Origin: Atrina japonica
Lineage: Eukaryota > Mollusca > Bivalvia > Pterioida > Pinnidae
Length of the DNA stretch: 64,000 nt
Assembly (NCBI GenBank): GCA_030159075.1
Contig: BROG01000004.1
Coordinates: 2,103,501-2,167,500 of the forward strand
Direction of reading: 5' to 3'
The translations under genes and the position numbers were made by a program. Below the pieces are notes generated by a model that did no database searches, was not told where the DNA came from, and was given only the letters and a program-made list of their open reading frames with translations. Positions 11,538-24,080 of this stretch are shown piece by piece (the stretch's first letter is position 1; each line of letters opens with the position of its first letter).

Positions 11538-12839
11538 ACCTCGACAACAGAAAAGTACTAGATCCACATTTCATTTCATTGCCTGGTTATTCGTTTGTCA
11601 ACATCTTAAAAGTTACTGAGTTAACACAGCGGTCAACATCTGACATTAAGATGAATTTGTCTTGCAATTAAAGTGTTTTGTTTTATGGTCATTGGGAGTT
11701 TGACTTTGCCTTGATTCATACTTTCTGTTTAACCATATATGAATCATTTTATCGTCTGCTTGAATACAGTCTTGATATCCGGTTAACTGGTCAATAGTTC
11801 AATGTTATATAAAGATTTTAAGAAAACTTAACTTCAACAGGCAGACGAGGAGAACATGGAGAAATTAAATAAAGAAAAAAGAGATGAAGAGAGAAAAAGA
11901 CGTTGAAGAGAGAAAGAAAAAGTTGGAGAAAAAGAGGAAGCACTCGACAGAAGGGAGGAAGTAATATAAATATGTCTGGAAATGAGATTTTATTTTTGTT
12001 AAAACAAGGTGTCCAATTATTTTTACAACTGAGTTGCTAGCAACTTCTAATCAGAATTATTATTAAATTACATTTCCATTTAATTTTCCATAGAACATAC
12101 TAGAAAAAATTGATGAACTGATAAATTTCCATTGAGTTCAAATTATGAAGAAAATATATGATTAATGACGTTAATGTTGATTTATTTATGTTTGTTAAAC
12201 GACTGCAAAATAATACTGAAGATGTATTGCTTGATTTAGAGATTCTTGTTAAGCTTATTTGCACGAGCATATGTACAGCTATTTATACATGGTTTCACAA
12301 ATATTCTAAGAAATCTATGATGTGTAATTAGAAATTAGAAACGATCTGGCATTGTTGAATACGTTTATTATGTCCAACTTCACTTCTGTGATAAAAAAAT
12401 ATATTTGGCATTATTGTTCTCAAGGAATTTGATTTGCAACTACTTACACCTATGGGAAATTCCTTTACATACCACTGAATATAGCATTTAAATTTTAAAT
12501 CAGTCAATTTTACTTTATAGATATGTACATGCATGGTCTTCCAACACTCTGCTTGCCCATACTTTATAGGAGACAAATTTTCTTGTACTCTAATAGATGG
12601 TGGTACTATGTTTAAAATATTAACAAATAGTTACCACTGCTGGGGGGGGGGGTCTGAGTCCCCTAAGGTATATAATAACCCAGTACTTGATAATACCAGC
12701 TGATTGATTATTTTAGGCCAAAGTAATACATGCACTTCGCATGAATGGTTCGGTTTTAATTTTAAACGCCTCAAAAGTTAAATAGTTATTCTTTCAAAGT
12801 TGTTACCTTTTAGACACATTTAGGAATACACTTAGGTTA
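11538..12839. other. unique AT-rich sequence
   Basis: Contains a purine-rich GAGA/GAAA patch at about 11.86-11.96 kb and a (G)10 run near 12643. No gene recognised. Confidence 0.4.
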
Positions 12840-13060
12840 TACCTTGTTTACACCGTATTTTGTTTCGAAACTCATTTATTTTAAATTCGGGCTGGAATTG
12901 CTCAATTGGCACATGTTTACAAACACAACGAGTCCAAAATAATTCATGATAGGGGTGACAGGCTTCTTGTCGACACAAAAATATTACAGCTTCCGTAATT
13001 CACGGAATCCGTGCAAGGCAATATCTGTACAACCCTTTTTTCGGAAAATAGACCGTAATT
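12840..13060. repeat. degenerate relative of the 1655-2234 element
   Basis: Shares TTTTTTCGGAAAATAGACCG (inverse of 1688-1710) and AATTGGCACATGTTTAC (as at 2010). The match is patchy and the ends are not defined. Confidence 0.4.
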
Positions 13061-13655
13061 TGTTGTTTTTCTGACTAAGAAAGATCTTGCCGCTTTACCT
13101 AGGAAGTCTTTTCTTACGAACGTTTACTAATTACACCATGTCATGTTGTCACGTGTTATATCTACTGATCTTGACCGCTGTTATTGACTCTCTAAGCGTG
13201 TTGTCTCATAAACTACACTTGACATTTCAGCGCCCTAAATGCACTCTTTACTAATATGTTGTTATTATCATTATGGCAGCTACTAAAATCTCAGGTCATA
13301 TGATGGGGATTATTTTGACATCGAAAAGACTTAACCGTGTTCAACAGGTCATTAAAGTTAAGCTTGATTTAATTGATCACAACCAAACCGCCCAAGCCTT
13401 GTACAGATAAAGGTACGAAATGTAGATCAAATATAACCGTTATACAATGTATATATCAAAATAAAATACTTATCAATCCATAAAACAGTAGACAAAGATA
13501 GTTGACATTTGACATAAGGGATTCTGGGAAATCCAGGAGTGAGAGCAGATAACATGGAGCTCCAAACTACAGGGAAGTAAGAACTAACGACGATAATTAC
13601 ATGGCAGGCCAAATCACATATATGAGTTTTTCTAAGGTAAATGTAAATTTTCTTC
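13061..13655. other. unique sequence
   Basis: A 76-codon minus-strand frame at 13427-13657 shows no motif. Nothing else supported. Confidence 0.4.
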
Positions 13656-13850
13656 ACTTAAACCTATTTTTTCTAAGTTAAACCTAGTTTTCTCAAATTA
13701 ATGCCAGATTAAAAAAAATAGGTTTAATTGGAGAAAAAACTAAGTTCGATTCATATTTCTGTTTTGGTACAGTTGAACTTTTTTTTTTCAATTAAATCTC
13801 ATTTTTCTCCAGTAAATATGATTTGATAAGAAAACTAGGTTTAACATATA
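13656..13850. repeat. fold-back 'CTAGTTTTTCTC' repeat, array 1
   Basis: Repeated words AAACCTAGTTTTCTC and the inverse GGTTTAATTGGAGAAAAA alternate in both orientations. It directly abuts a copy of repeat B. Confidence 0.7.
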
Positions 13851-13879
13851 AAATCACATAACGTCCATATTTTCAGTTT

Positions 13880-14290
13880 TTATATACAGCCTTGACCCCA
13901 AGTACCACAATCTTGAAATAGTACAAAATTTGAATACAATACAATGCAATATTTTATTTTTCGTAGATTTGAAATCATTCTTCTTCACCTTATATTTATT
14001 CAAAACTATAAACAAATATTGATTAACATTAGAACTACTTGTAGAAACCCACAAATGTATCGTATATGCAAAGTAAACGCAGCTGTTCAGTAATAAAGCT
14101 GAGGGATACGAATTGGCCATTATAAATGTTATTAGCAATGCCAAAGTTATAGTTTTACAAAGGAGTTCAAAACAAATGCCCAAAGCGATCGTTTCTATCA
14201 ATAGGACTTCATATGTTGAGCTAGAATTTAATATTAATGTATATTTCCGAAAGAAAAACTGGTAGCATACAATATCAAATTATTCAAACC
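13880..14290 (-). repeat. dispersed repeat B, copy 2
   Basis: Matches 475-680 and 33735-34140. It includes 'ACCCCAAGTACCACAA' (inverse of the CTTGGGG block elsewhere) and 'ATCGTTTCTATCAATAGGAC'. It holds a 115-codon minus-strand frame (14201-13854) whose N-terminus is hydrophobic and similar to the frame in copy 1. I do not assign a function. Confidence 0.6.
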
Positions 14291-15659
14291 ACAGTATCTC
14301 AATCCTTTAAATGTAATCATCCAAACATTTTTGTCGTTTATAGATTCAACATCATCATTTCTGATAGAATTAAATGGTCAAACGCCTATATTGTAAATAA
14401 CTTTCTCGGGTGATATTACTATCACTGTGCCCTCATTATCCAGAAAACTTAACCCTCAGTTTTATAAAACATTCAATCACATATATTATATGTATTCCAT
14501 CAATTAAAAGTAAAAATGAAGAAGTACCAATAGATCGAAATCGAAATTCTACGTCCATTAGAATATGAAACCTTAGATATAGAAATGGTCTCAATATGAA
14601 GAACAATGGTGAATCCAAAACAGGATGGGATCATATGTCCGGGAGGAGTTATCGTCTCCTGTTTGCATGTCAAATACGTCCAGCAAATGTTACAAATGTA
14701 AAATTGTAATACTAAAATATACCACATAAAATACGACGACACGAAAAATGAAATGACAGGGCACAATCAAAATTAAAGCTCATTGAACGTTATTCAAACC
14801 ATTTTATGAGATGCTGAATATAATATTAATGTTCAACTATTCTCTTGTTTGGTATAGATCAATAACAGATTGACTCCTCATACATGTGAAAATATACGAC
14901 TCACGAAAATTTAAAAATGTACGAGTAGATTACTATTAATTTTAAAACTTGCTCTTACTTTTTAATATTTTATAGATGCACTCACGTGGGATAAAGAAGA
15001 ATTATAAGTTGTCAGAAATACTTAAATACTGTATACCTAGACATTTTCGCTCCTGTTAAATTTCGCCATTTTCGTCCTTAGAGGAGAGGGTGAATAAATA
15101 ATTGAAGCACGCGTGTATATGTCATCAATTGGGTTAATCTACTTTCTGTCGTAAAGGGTAAAATTAACCATTGGCGATCATTTTCAGATATACAGTGTAT
15201 GTTACAAAATCTAATGTGAAAGTTTAGTATCTTATTATAAACATGATAGAAATGGAATTGGTAACGGTACAGACAATTTAGCTTACAGAACGCTATACGA
15301 TAATGATGTGTTATAATCCATCATCATTGTTGTGGCACTGATTTAATAACGTCAGTTCTGATGAGACAATACTAGAAGTGCACTTGCCTGTGACATATCA
15401 ACTGATGGATGTCTTTCCATTTCTTCAGACGTCTAGACCATATTATATCATTACAATCGATTGCCTTCCTCTAAATGTTGGTTTGCGCAAACATACTTGG
15501 GATAAGGTACATGGTAACTCATCTAAATTATTTGCAACTAGAACATCAATGTGCAATGTGCACATTCAGTTTTGTTTGACATTTACATTGGTGATATTTT
15601 CCACAAAAATAGTCAATGCAATTGCTTTGCTTTGAGATAGATATTTTACATTTAAACTT
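14291..15659. other. unique AT-rich sequence
   Basis: Frames of 60-88 codons at 14436-14766 (-) and 15378-15635 (+) lack motifs. No other feature supported. Confidence 0.4.
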
Positions 15660-16040
15660 GAAATTCTCTGCGGCCAATTGGTTAGAATATTGGTCTTGTA
15701 AGTGGGTTCGAGCATCCATGCAGCATAGAAGATTACGCTCATAAGTTGTACTAGTCCACTGGATGCATAGCATCAGCCGTACAATTAATGGGAGGGGCCT
15801 CCATGCATGAACGACTCTCAAGGGCTTCACGTTTGAACCACGAAGTCTTTCACATCCGATCAGGGCAAGGTTCGAAACCCTCTATAACCATAGTTAATTG
15901 TGTGCAGGTTTACTTGAGGAGGCCTTCGGTCTCTTACCAGGTATATTACAGCACCCACTTTTCTCTTCCACAAATTACAAATTGGCTGCCACCACATAAC
16001 TGAAAAAATTGTCGATAGTGCCGTAAAACCCCGTGAAAAC
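15660..16040 (+). mobile_element. composite SINE: tRNA-Thr-like head plus family 1 SINE
   Basis: 15668-15722 resembles a tRNA-Thr(UGU) with its 3' anticodon stem deleted: GCGGCCAATTGGTTAGAA, the anticodon loop CTTGTAA and the B box GGTTCGAGCATCC. A family 1 body follows from about 15810 (GAACCACGAAGTCTTTCAC, GGTTCGAAACCCTC, TTTACTTGAGGAGGCC) and a tail like the one in the 59.1-kb copy. Confidence 0.6.
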
Positions 16041-17027
16041 AAAACAGAGTGTCTATATATTCGGCAGCAGACGAGTAATCAGTGCCCCTAATGAACAGAA
16101 CTTGTTCACATCAATTTCAAAACAGTACAATGCATGCATATATTAAGTCTCTTATAAAATTAAACCAAAGCAGCTAGTGTGTGTACTTCATACATATCAG
16201 CCTTCATCAGTGAAATCATTTTGAAATTATTTCATATATATATATTAATATCAACTTCTAATCAAGTGTATTGGAATGCACAGCTGTCCGTAAAATTAAA
16301 TCTATATAGACAGCTAAGGATAACGTCCGATTAATCTTGTAGTAGCCCTGTCGGGCAGCGAATGTTAACTTGAGATGAATTATCATTAGAAAGATCATTT
16401 AAAATACATGCACATAAAATAACATTAATTTTGCCGTAAAATCCATCAAAAATCGCACTTTTAATCTATTATCCTCTTGAAAATTGACCACAGTAGCTCT
16501 ATGCCTCCGAGGTCAAATGGTGCTAAGGGGGAATGACCAGTTCGTGAATAATGTTCTCTTTATTGAATAAAACTAATTTACGCTTATTTTCTGTATTTTT
16601 CGGAAAATGACTGCCATTATCTGTATCATTTTTTTATGATATATGTACATATCCATATCGTCATTATCTTTACCCTCATAAATTATTTTTCCATATTTTT
16701 CAACCAGCGAATTAATAATTCCGGTTTAAATTATCAAGAAAAGATTATTTTTACCATGTCAAATTATAAATTCGTGAAAATATTTTAAAAAATATATAAA
16801 ACAAATTATCAGAGAAAAACCTTTAAGACATAAGTTGTACAATTGTCATTATTAAAACCGACAGAAACATGACACGAATCCTAATCTCATCAAAGAAATA
16901 GACAATATGATATCAAGCAAATTTAATTTACTTTGTACTTTCTTTTATATTGATGTTCGTTACGTCGGTATGCAGTTTATAAGTACAACTTTGACATTGT
17001 TAATGATAATTATCAAAATACCGTTAG
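16041..17027. other. unique AT-rich sequence
   Basis: No supported feature. Confidence 0.4.
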
Positions 17028-17215
17028 GCCTCCGTCGGCGAGTGGTTAAAGCATCGCGCTTTGAACTATGAAGTCTCTCACTTTCGAGTCCGGCTGGAAC
17101 CTAAGCTGACTTTTGTGAGGTTTGTCACTTTACGTGCGGAAGGTCGGTGGTCTCTCCCCCATCACCAAAAATTGTTGAGTCTAGCGTAAAACACCATTCA
17201 AAATTCAAAATCATT
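17028..17215 (+). mobile_element. tRNA-derived SINE, family 1 (full length)
   Basis: Best-preserved copy: A box TCGGCGAGTGG, B box TTTCGAGTCCGGC, body GCGGAAGGTCGGTGGTCTC and tail TTGTTGAGTCTAGCGTAAAA followed by an AT-rich end. Confidence 0.85.
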
Positions 17216-17640
17216 GTGACGTCTATTTGTCTGTGTAATTTTCATTTGAACCGATGATCGCAATTTTGAGATGCATTCAAATTTTGACTTTTTTAATGAT
17301 AGTTGGGTCTAAAAGGAGAGTTTGTGTATATTTTGTAATTGGTAAATTTGCACGAATTAATGGTAACATGGGATCCGTCATGTTATGCAAATTCTGATGT
17401 GAATTGTGGCAATTTTATCAAATATAGACCAAAAATGATGCAAATCATTGTTGAGTCGTCTGCACCAATCAATTGTGACGAATATTTGACTGTGGGCCAT
17501 GGCGACTGTGATCTTCTACACAGAATCTTTATTCCTTCATGACACCTGATCTCACCTGTCTTTTTCAGAGGAATGTTTTTTTTAAGTGTTCACCATATTT
17601 ATAAATTGTATATGTGTTTTTTATGTTAATAAGTCAACCA
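17216..17640 (+). repeat. dispersed repeat A, copy 2 (diverged, extended)
   Basis: Core at 17440-17620: GTTGAGTCGTCTGCACC, CATGACACCTGATCTCACCT, AAGTGTTCACCATATTTATA. The 5' part has lost the GGTGTGACC motif. A 67-codon plus-strand frame at 17339-17542 is part of the repeat. Confidence 0.55.
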
Positions 17641-17760
17641 GTACTGTAATTTTTTTTTGGGGGGGGGGGGTCACAAAAAGTAATAAGTAGTAATAAGAAG
17701 CTAAATTTTGTTGTTGTTGTTGTTGGTGCTGTTGTTGTTGTTGTTTAGTAAACATTGCAT
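17641..17760. repeat. poly-T/poly-G junction and (GTT)n
   Basis: A T9-10 run followed immediately by about 11 G, then GTT trinucleotides at 17708-17745. Confidence 0.85.
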
Positions 17761-18184
17761 TGCAAATTAAATATAATTCTGTATTCGGATTCTATACTAG
17801 AAAGGTCACATATACTTTGGATGTTTTCTGTGGTCTCAGTACAACTTGGTAGCAGATGTGACAAGTTTTTATTTCCGAAACATTTGAAATCATATCATTT
17901 AGATGATTGGTGAATCGGTATTGTGATACAATGATTATAAGATAGATTTTAGATTAATATTTGATATTGCAGAAAGTCATCTAAATTTTACTAAATTAAC
18001 AAATACCTCCAATGAATTTTCTCTTGTCATAATGTTTATGTTTAACTGAGATATTATCTTATTATTCAGTGTAACTTTCTTTTTTCATAGAAAACTTAGT
18101 CTAAACTTGGTCTGACCAGTTTGTGTTACACAGTGCAGTTTATATTCTCTCAACAACCATTTGATTTTCGCCATTTGTATGGCA
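17761..18184. other. unique sequence
   Basis: No supported feature. Confidence 0.4.
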
Positions 18185-19215
18185 CGCCAAAGTAAAATCT
18201 AGTTTTCTCAGTAAAACCTAGATTTCATCGTAGCCCACATTAACTCGAGAAAAACTAAGTCGAGCTGAGAAAAATTTACTGCGCTGAAACCACATAAATA
18301 TGGCACGCTAAAATCTAGTTGTTCTCAGTAACCCAAATTAACTGGAGAAAAACTAGGTTTAACTGAGAGAAATTAGGTTTAACTGCGCCAAAATCACAAA
18401 ATTGAATTAAACCTAGTTTTTATCGAGAAAAAACTAGTTTTACTAGGAAAAAATAAATTCAATTGCGCCACAATCATATTAATGAGTATGAATATAATTT
18501 TGGCGCAGTTAATCCTTGTTCTCAGTTAAATCTCATTTTTCTCCAGTTAATGTGGGTTACGAAAAAAGTGGGATTAACTGGAGAAAAATTAGGGTTTAAC
18601 TCGTAACCCAATTTAACTGGAGAAAAAATAGGTTTAATTGAGAAAATCTAGGTTTATTTCAAGATAAATTAGGATTAACTTATTATTTTAATTTGGGAAT
18701 TCTTTATCAGTTATACCTAGATTTTCTCAGTTAAACCTAGTTTTTCTCAGTTAAACTAGGTTTTTCTCGAGACAAACTAGGTTTAACTGAGAAAAACTTA
18801 GATTCACTGAGCCAAAATCACAAAAATTAGTTAAACCTAGTTTTTCTCGAGAAAAACCTAGTTTAATTGAAAACAACTAGGTTTAACTGCACCACGATCA
18901 CATTAATTAACCAAGTTTTTCCTCTAATTAATGAATGTTACGAGAAACATTAAGATTAACTGGGAAAAAAACTTATGTTTAACTCGTAACCCCGATTAAC
19001 TGGGAAAAAAGTATGTTAAACCGAGAAAAACTAAGTTTAATTGGAGAAAGACTAGGTTTAACCGAGAAAAACTAGATTTAACTCATAAATGTGATTTTGG
19101 CTTGCCATACATAAATACTCATTCACGTGATTGTGGCGCAGTCATACCTATTTTTCGAGAAAAAAACTAAAACTTACTAATTTTTGTGATTTTGGCGCAG
19201 TTAAACTTAAAATTT
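18185..19215. repeat. fold-back 'CTAGTTTTTCTC' repeat, array 2 (1 kb)
   Basis: About 1 kb in which AACCTAGTTTTTCTC and its complement GAGAAAAACTAGGTT alternate orientation many times. They are separated by two recurrent linkers: TTGGCGCAGTTAA (or inverse TTAACTGCGCCAAAATCAC) and TTAATGTGGGTTACGA (or inverse TCGTAACCCA). The DNA could form many nested hairpins. No ORF. Confidence 0.85.
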
Positions 19216-19224
19216 TTATCAGTT

Positions 19225-19305
19225 AATATAGATTGCGGGTTCGAATATGTGCTGCTCAGAAGTGAAAGACTTACTGGTTTAAAAAGCAATGCTCTAACCA
19301 TGTCC
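19225..19305 (-). mobile_element. SINE family 1 fragment (head)
   Basis: GATTGCGGGTTCGAATATGT, GTGAAAGACTT and AATGCTCTAACCATG match the inverse of the tRNA-like head. Confidence 0.55.
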
Positions 19306-20904
19306 AGTGATTAAATGCCTGTACACCCTTCGAATGAATGTCAAGTACTAGTATCATGTTGGTAGAAGGGATTTTAGGAAATAGATTCCATACCAGATAA
19401 ATCACATTTTGTACAAGAATATTCCTTTTGTATCCTTGGATGTTACAAACAGAATCACTCCACCTCCATATACAATTCTGTTGTATGATAGAGGGTATTA
19501 CCCTTATTACCTCATAGAGGGTATTACCCTTTTAAGTTTATTATCATATATTATCGCCGTTATCGGGACATATAAGAGATGTAGTTTCACGATTTTTCAT
19601 TCCTAATAGGGAGCATAAAAACATGATATAAGTAACTTTCAATAAACAAACACATTATTCGTATTGTAATCAGATGTTTCGTGTCTCTGTATAATCGCTT
19701 GATGATTATCTTTTATAACTTACACGAGAAATCAAATCTAGTTTTGTCTGATAAACAGTATTCAGGTTTTCTTGATGAATACTATGCAGAACTTATTATG
19801 AAATGCTTTATATTATCTGCGTTTCATATATCTAACGATGGAATGAAATACAATGCCTATAGCATACGATAAAACAGTCAGGATCCTAGAGTCAAATGAA
19901 GACGTACACAGATGCCAAAGTGATCTGAATGGAAACTTTCGAAAAAAGCTTGAAAGAGATTGATAAATGATAAAATGAAAGTATGAAAATGGCAGTCAGA
20001 AAATGACAAATGCCTACCAAAATGAATTTGTCTGGCATACATGATAGGTACCGTGTAGGGGAGGGGTGGTGTGTGTGTGTGTGGTTTTCGAAAACGAATT
20101 GATTAGGACTTAGTTCTGGGGGTTTTTTTTTTGGGGGGGGGGATTTTCGTATTTCTTACAATGCAATCTACAAAATACAACCACAGAAATATTAATAATA
20201 AAAATACATCAAATTAGAATAAATAAACAAAATTCCAATAGAATATTTATTTAATTTCAAATTACGTAGAAATGTTTGCATTTTGTGTCAGTATTTCTGA
20301 TTATTTTGTTTTCCAATAAGGTACGACACAACCTAGATAACTAGAAATCCTCATGTACAAAGAACCAAAACTCTTACCATAAAGCATCAAGGCAATTTGT
20401 CAAATGTGCAGACACCATGAAAAGTAATCATCTGGTGGGTGGTCCCTGATTTTTCCCGCGAAATGTCTAACAGCCTCCCATTCATATATGCATGTTGATG
20501 ATGGGAGGAGCCAATACTGCCGGGACTACTTTCTGCGACCATTCACTCGGTCAACCACCGCAGATATTGACCTTTTAACCGATTTCCTGACTGTGTAGTA
20601 CAACTCGCATTCAATTTCGGTGGAGCGAAATTAAGTGTTCAGGTTCCTTTAGTTCAAGCATTGGCCTTCAGCAATACATTGACTTTTCGTTTTCTTGATG
20701 TTTTCTGAAGATGAAATAAACTTTAATGAAACAGATGAATACATACAGGTATATTTCCGAATTGTCTTTGTACCTTTTGTATATATTCTCAAATGAAGAT
20801 GAAAGCTCTATGAGAATCAACAAAATGTAAACAAAATAACATTTTCATAATATTATGACATTAATAAAAGCAACAGCAGAAGCAACAAATACAGTAGTAC
20901 ATAT
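19306..20904. other. mostly unique sequence
   Basis: Contains a tandem duplication of AGAGGGTATTACCCTT (19490-19535), a T8-G9 junction near 20127 and a GC-richer patch at 20420-20620 with no long frame. No gene recognised. Confidence 0.4.
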
Positions 20905-20915
20905 AGGAGTGAAAA

Positions 20916-20955
<40 letters not shown>

Positions 20956-21090
20956 TGTTGTTGTAGTAGTAGTAGTTGTTGTTGTAGTAGTAGTAGTAGC
21001 AGTAGCAATGGTAGTAATAGTAGTTGTAGTAGTAGTAGTAGATGTTGTAATGGTTGTTGTTTTTGTTGTTGTTGTTGTTGTTGTAATAAT
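20905..21090. repeat. (GTA)n/(GTT)n trinucleotide microsatellite
   Basis: GTA, TTG and TAG trinucleotide blocks. It produces long low-complexity frames in several phases, none real. Confidence 0.96.
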
Positions 21091-21787
21091 AAACAATATA
21101 ATAACACGAGTGTGTCCAATGATTCATTCACTATTATTATTATAATTATCATCATCATCATATCACGTTATTGGTGTGTTGCTTTTATAGTAAAGATGGT
21201 GTTAACATGATATAAGATTTGTACCCCATTTCAAAGCTGAATGGTACTTACTTTCAGACAACTTACCTAGTTACACAAATTTTACAGAAGAAGAAGAAGA
21301 GAGAAAAACCTTCGACAACTACAGCTGTAGTATACTATATCATTTACCTATTTTGCATACAACAAAAATGTTACGTTTTTATATCTAATATGTATTTGGC
21401 TATTAGTGTTTAGAAATATTAGATTCAGTGTAAAATGTTGAAATTTGCATTAACGTTCTGAATGTGTCACAACTTACATGAGTAAAAGCGTTGACAATTT
21501 GAAGTTAGATCGGTGATAGTTTTTTATTGACTAAAGATATGAAGAAGATCAATGGAATTTTTAATGTGAGTCACAATTATTCAAATCTTAATGGTCGCGA
21601 TAAGCGACAATTTATGCACATTCTCTAACCTATGGGTTCCCTGAACCGTGCACATGTGTCAAATATAAGTAGTAGAATTTTTTCTTTATTTCGAAAGGGA
21701 AAAACGTTGACATATGCACTGTTAAAATTTATGAATATTTTTTTATTGTTATTATTTGGGAGAAAAAGTTGACTACTCGCAAAAGGG
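21091..21787. other. unique AT-rich sequence
   Basis: No supported feature. Confidence 0.4.
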
Positions 21788-22132
21788 ACTTGACAGTGAG
21801 GAGCATTCACTGTGTTTACCAAAAAGTAATTTGTTTTTTTTTTTATACTTTTACAAATCCACTTGTACTTGCTGTACAGCAACAAGTAAGAGGAATATCT
21901 TATATTTCTTTATGTTTTGTGAAAATAAGGTCAGGTCCAGTGTGATATGCATATACAAATAGTAAGATTGAATTAATCTATTGCAAGTGGATAAACTGGG
22001 TTTCTCTGGCAATTTTCACAAAATATATAGGCATTTAGGAATTTGTATGTCTGTGCACATCTCTCTTTTGTTATTGTATATCAATCTAAGTAGTAAAAAG
22101 GGAAGAAATAAAACCAGCTAAAGCTCCATGTA
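21788..22132 (-). mobile_element. TTAA-family MITE, copy 1 (full length)
   Basis: The inverse of the 42.2-kb copy over its whole length: GGAGCTTTAGCTGG at one end and GTAAACACAGTGAATGCTCC at the other, with the shared core TTTTGTGAAAATTGCC and CTGACCTTATTTTCAC. The flanking TTAA is mutated here. Confidence 0.8.
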
Positions 22133-22419
22133 ACAAAAGCGAAATTTAACAGAGAAATGCACAATTTTATTATTTTCATTCATCTATCTATTTATTAATT
22201 TATTAGTAAAGCCGAAGTATTAAACGTGTTCAAACCGCATGGAACTAGGTACGATCATGTACAAATATGGTTGATATCTGGAATATCCGGAAATGGGTGA
22301 AGATGTCATGGAAGACTTAGTAAGAGTATACTGTAAAACATATGTGAGTCCATAGTCGAACTCAAATCCAACAAATTAGCAATCAATTATCGTCAAAATG
22401 ATATAGGAAATCCAACACC
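22133..22419. other. unique sequence
   Basis: No supported feature. Confidence 0.4.
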
Positions 22420-22590
22420 TATTTGCGAAGGTTTGAGCCCTACTGGAGCCTAAGCTGCTTTTGTTTGCCAGTTTGCCAGTTCACTTTAAGAATACCAATG
22501 GACTCTTCCTGGGTACATTGTAACTGGTTTCTCTCCTGCATTTGAGTTTGGCGTGAAACACCATTCAACAAACAGTTAGGGAGACATAGT
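22420..22590 (+). mobile_element. SINE family 1, 5'-truncated
   Basis: Starts near the B box (GGTTTGAGCCCTACTGGAGC). Body TTTGCCAGTTTGCCAGTTCA and GGTACATTGTAACTGG, tail GGCGTGAAACACCATT. Confidence 0.75.
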
Positions 22591-23159
22591 ATCAAAAAGC
22601 AGTCATTGTATCGACAAAATATCATAAACCTGCTAATTGTGACAACATATCTCTAAGCACGTTCTGTCTGTGTATGGAAATGTTAATGGTCTTACATTAA
22701 AACATAATGATACAGGTGATAAATGGATATTACTACCTAAATGTGTGATATTGACGACAGGAAGGCAAAAATCATCACGGTTTTCGCATAGTTAAGTTGT
22801 GAATATCCACTTATAAAAGTAGTGTATGTTGATGTTGTTGTGGAAATAGTAATGATAAAAATGTTGAAATAGTCGTTGCGAATGTTCGAGGGGTGCAAGA
22901 GTTTATTGTCAAGAATATTTTAAGTTAGTAAACACCTAATGCATACTGAGAAAATGCAACGTTTCACTTCTTCAAACACAGTTCCTCCGCACAACGTACA
23001 TGCATCTGTACGATCCTTAGAAATAACCTTAGCCCTTCCAACCCAAAGTATCTAGATGGTATGCTCTTTTCAATTGTTTATACAACTCTATTATGGTCTG
23101 TAGGGGGTTTAAAGGGTTAATTGATGGAATATAAGTATCAAAGATTCTGTAGTTAAAGT
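22591..23159. other. unique sequence
   Basis: No supported feature. Confidence 0.4.
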
Positions 23160-23325
23160 ATTAACCGTCAGGTGGTCCAGGAGACCAAGTCTGATGAACA
23201 TTGAACAAACACAGACCTCTGGAAATCCAGAGATGGAATAAGGTGCAATGGTGAAATATGCCTCTCCTGTTGAAAGGTCACATTTGCCGTTAGTCTACAG
23301 TTAAATTCAAATAAAACTAGAGTCT
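23160..23325 (-). repeat. dispersed repeat A, copy 3
   Basis: Minus-strand copy: AACAAACACAGACCTCTGGA, then GGTCACATTTGCCG. Confidence 0.6.
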
Positions 23326-23894
23326 AGACTGTCCAGGTTACTCCCTGAATATAGAGACTCCATGTCTAATGTGACTGTATTTAATGTCGCGCAACAGTAC
23401 TTCCTATATATTAACTGGTTTGTATTAAGTGACTCCCTGTCTTACCTGACAAGTGACTACGATTCTACAGTCACTAGCTGTATATGAAATAACACGCAAA
23501 GAAGTAAAGTGGGTCATGTTATAGAGTCTGGCCTATGTTGACTGACCCTCTGTCTTGTGTGACCAAAATTTGCATGTCTCTTTAAAAGTCACTGAAGACA
23601 GTCTCTACTGTAGTGCAAAGTTGAGAAAAGGTGTTTTATTGCTCCTTCACGACAATGTGAACAACTTTTAATTTGTAAAATATATTTTTCATGAACGTAA
23701 CAACATCTCAAACAAACAAGTAACAACCAATCATGTGTTCTTAATCAGATTGTCTGTAAGATGAAAATTTCATTTTCGGTTAAAATGATGTTTTTGTTTA
23801 TAAGTCGAAGAGTTGAATGTTATTTCACTCAAAACTCAAAACAATACAAATACCAAAAAGAAAACGTGATTCTGCATTTCATCTGCATTTCTCT
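23326..23894. other. unique sequence, possible TIR remnants
   Basis: Recurring words such as TGACTCCCTGTCTTACCTGAC and GACCCTCTGTCTTGTGTGACC hint at a degraded short TIR element at 23330-23620. Boundaries cannot be set. Confidence 0.3.
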
Positions 23895-24080
23895 ATACAT
23901 GTATACAAATCACAGATACCACAGTATTTATTTTTTGGAGACCAATATGTAAATCAGGTGAACAATGGTCAAAGACGGACCTCTGGAAAACAGAAGTGGG
24001 ATTAGGTCCCATGGAGGAGTAAACATCCACTGTTGACCGGTCACACTTGCAGCGAATCTAGAGTCAACTTAAAATGAAAT
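23895..24080 (-). repeat. dispersed repeat A, copy 4
   Basis: GACGGACCTCTGGAAAACAG, TTGACCGGTCACACTTGC, AAATGAAATAAGAGAGG. It faces copy 5 as an inverted pair about 240-320 bp away. Confidence 0.7.

Noticed and set aside
20845..21161. Several 80-100 codon low-complexity frames
   Set aside because: Artefacts of the GTA/GTT microsatellite.
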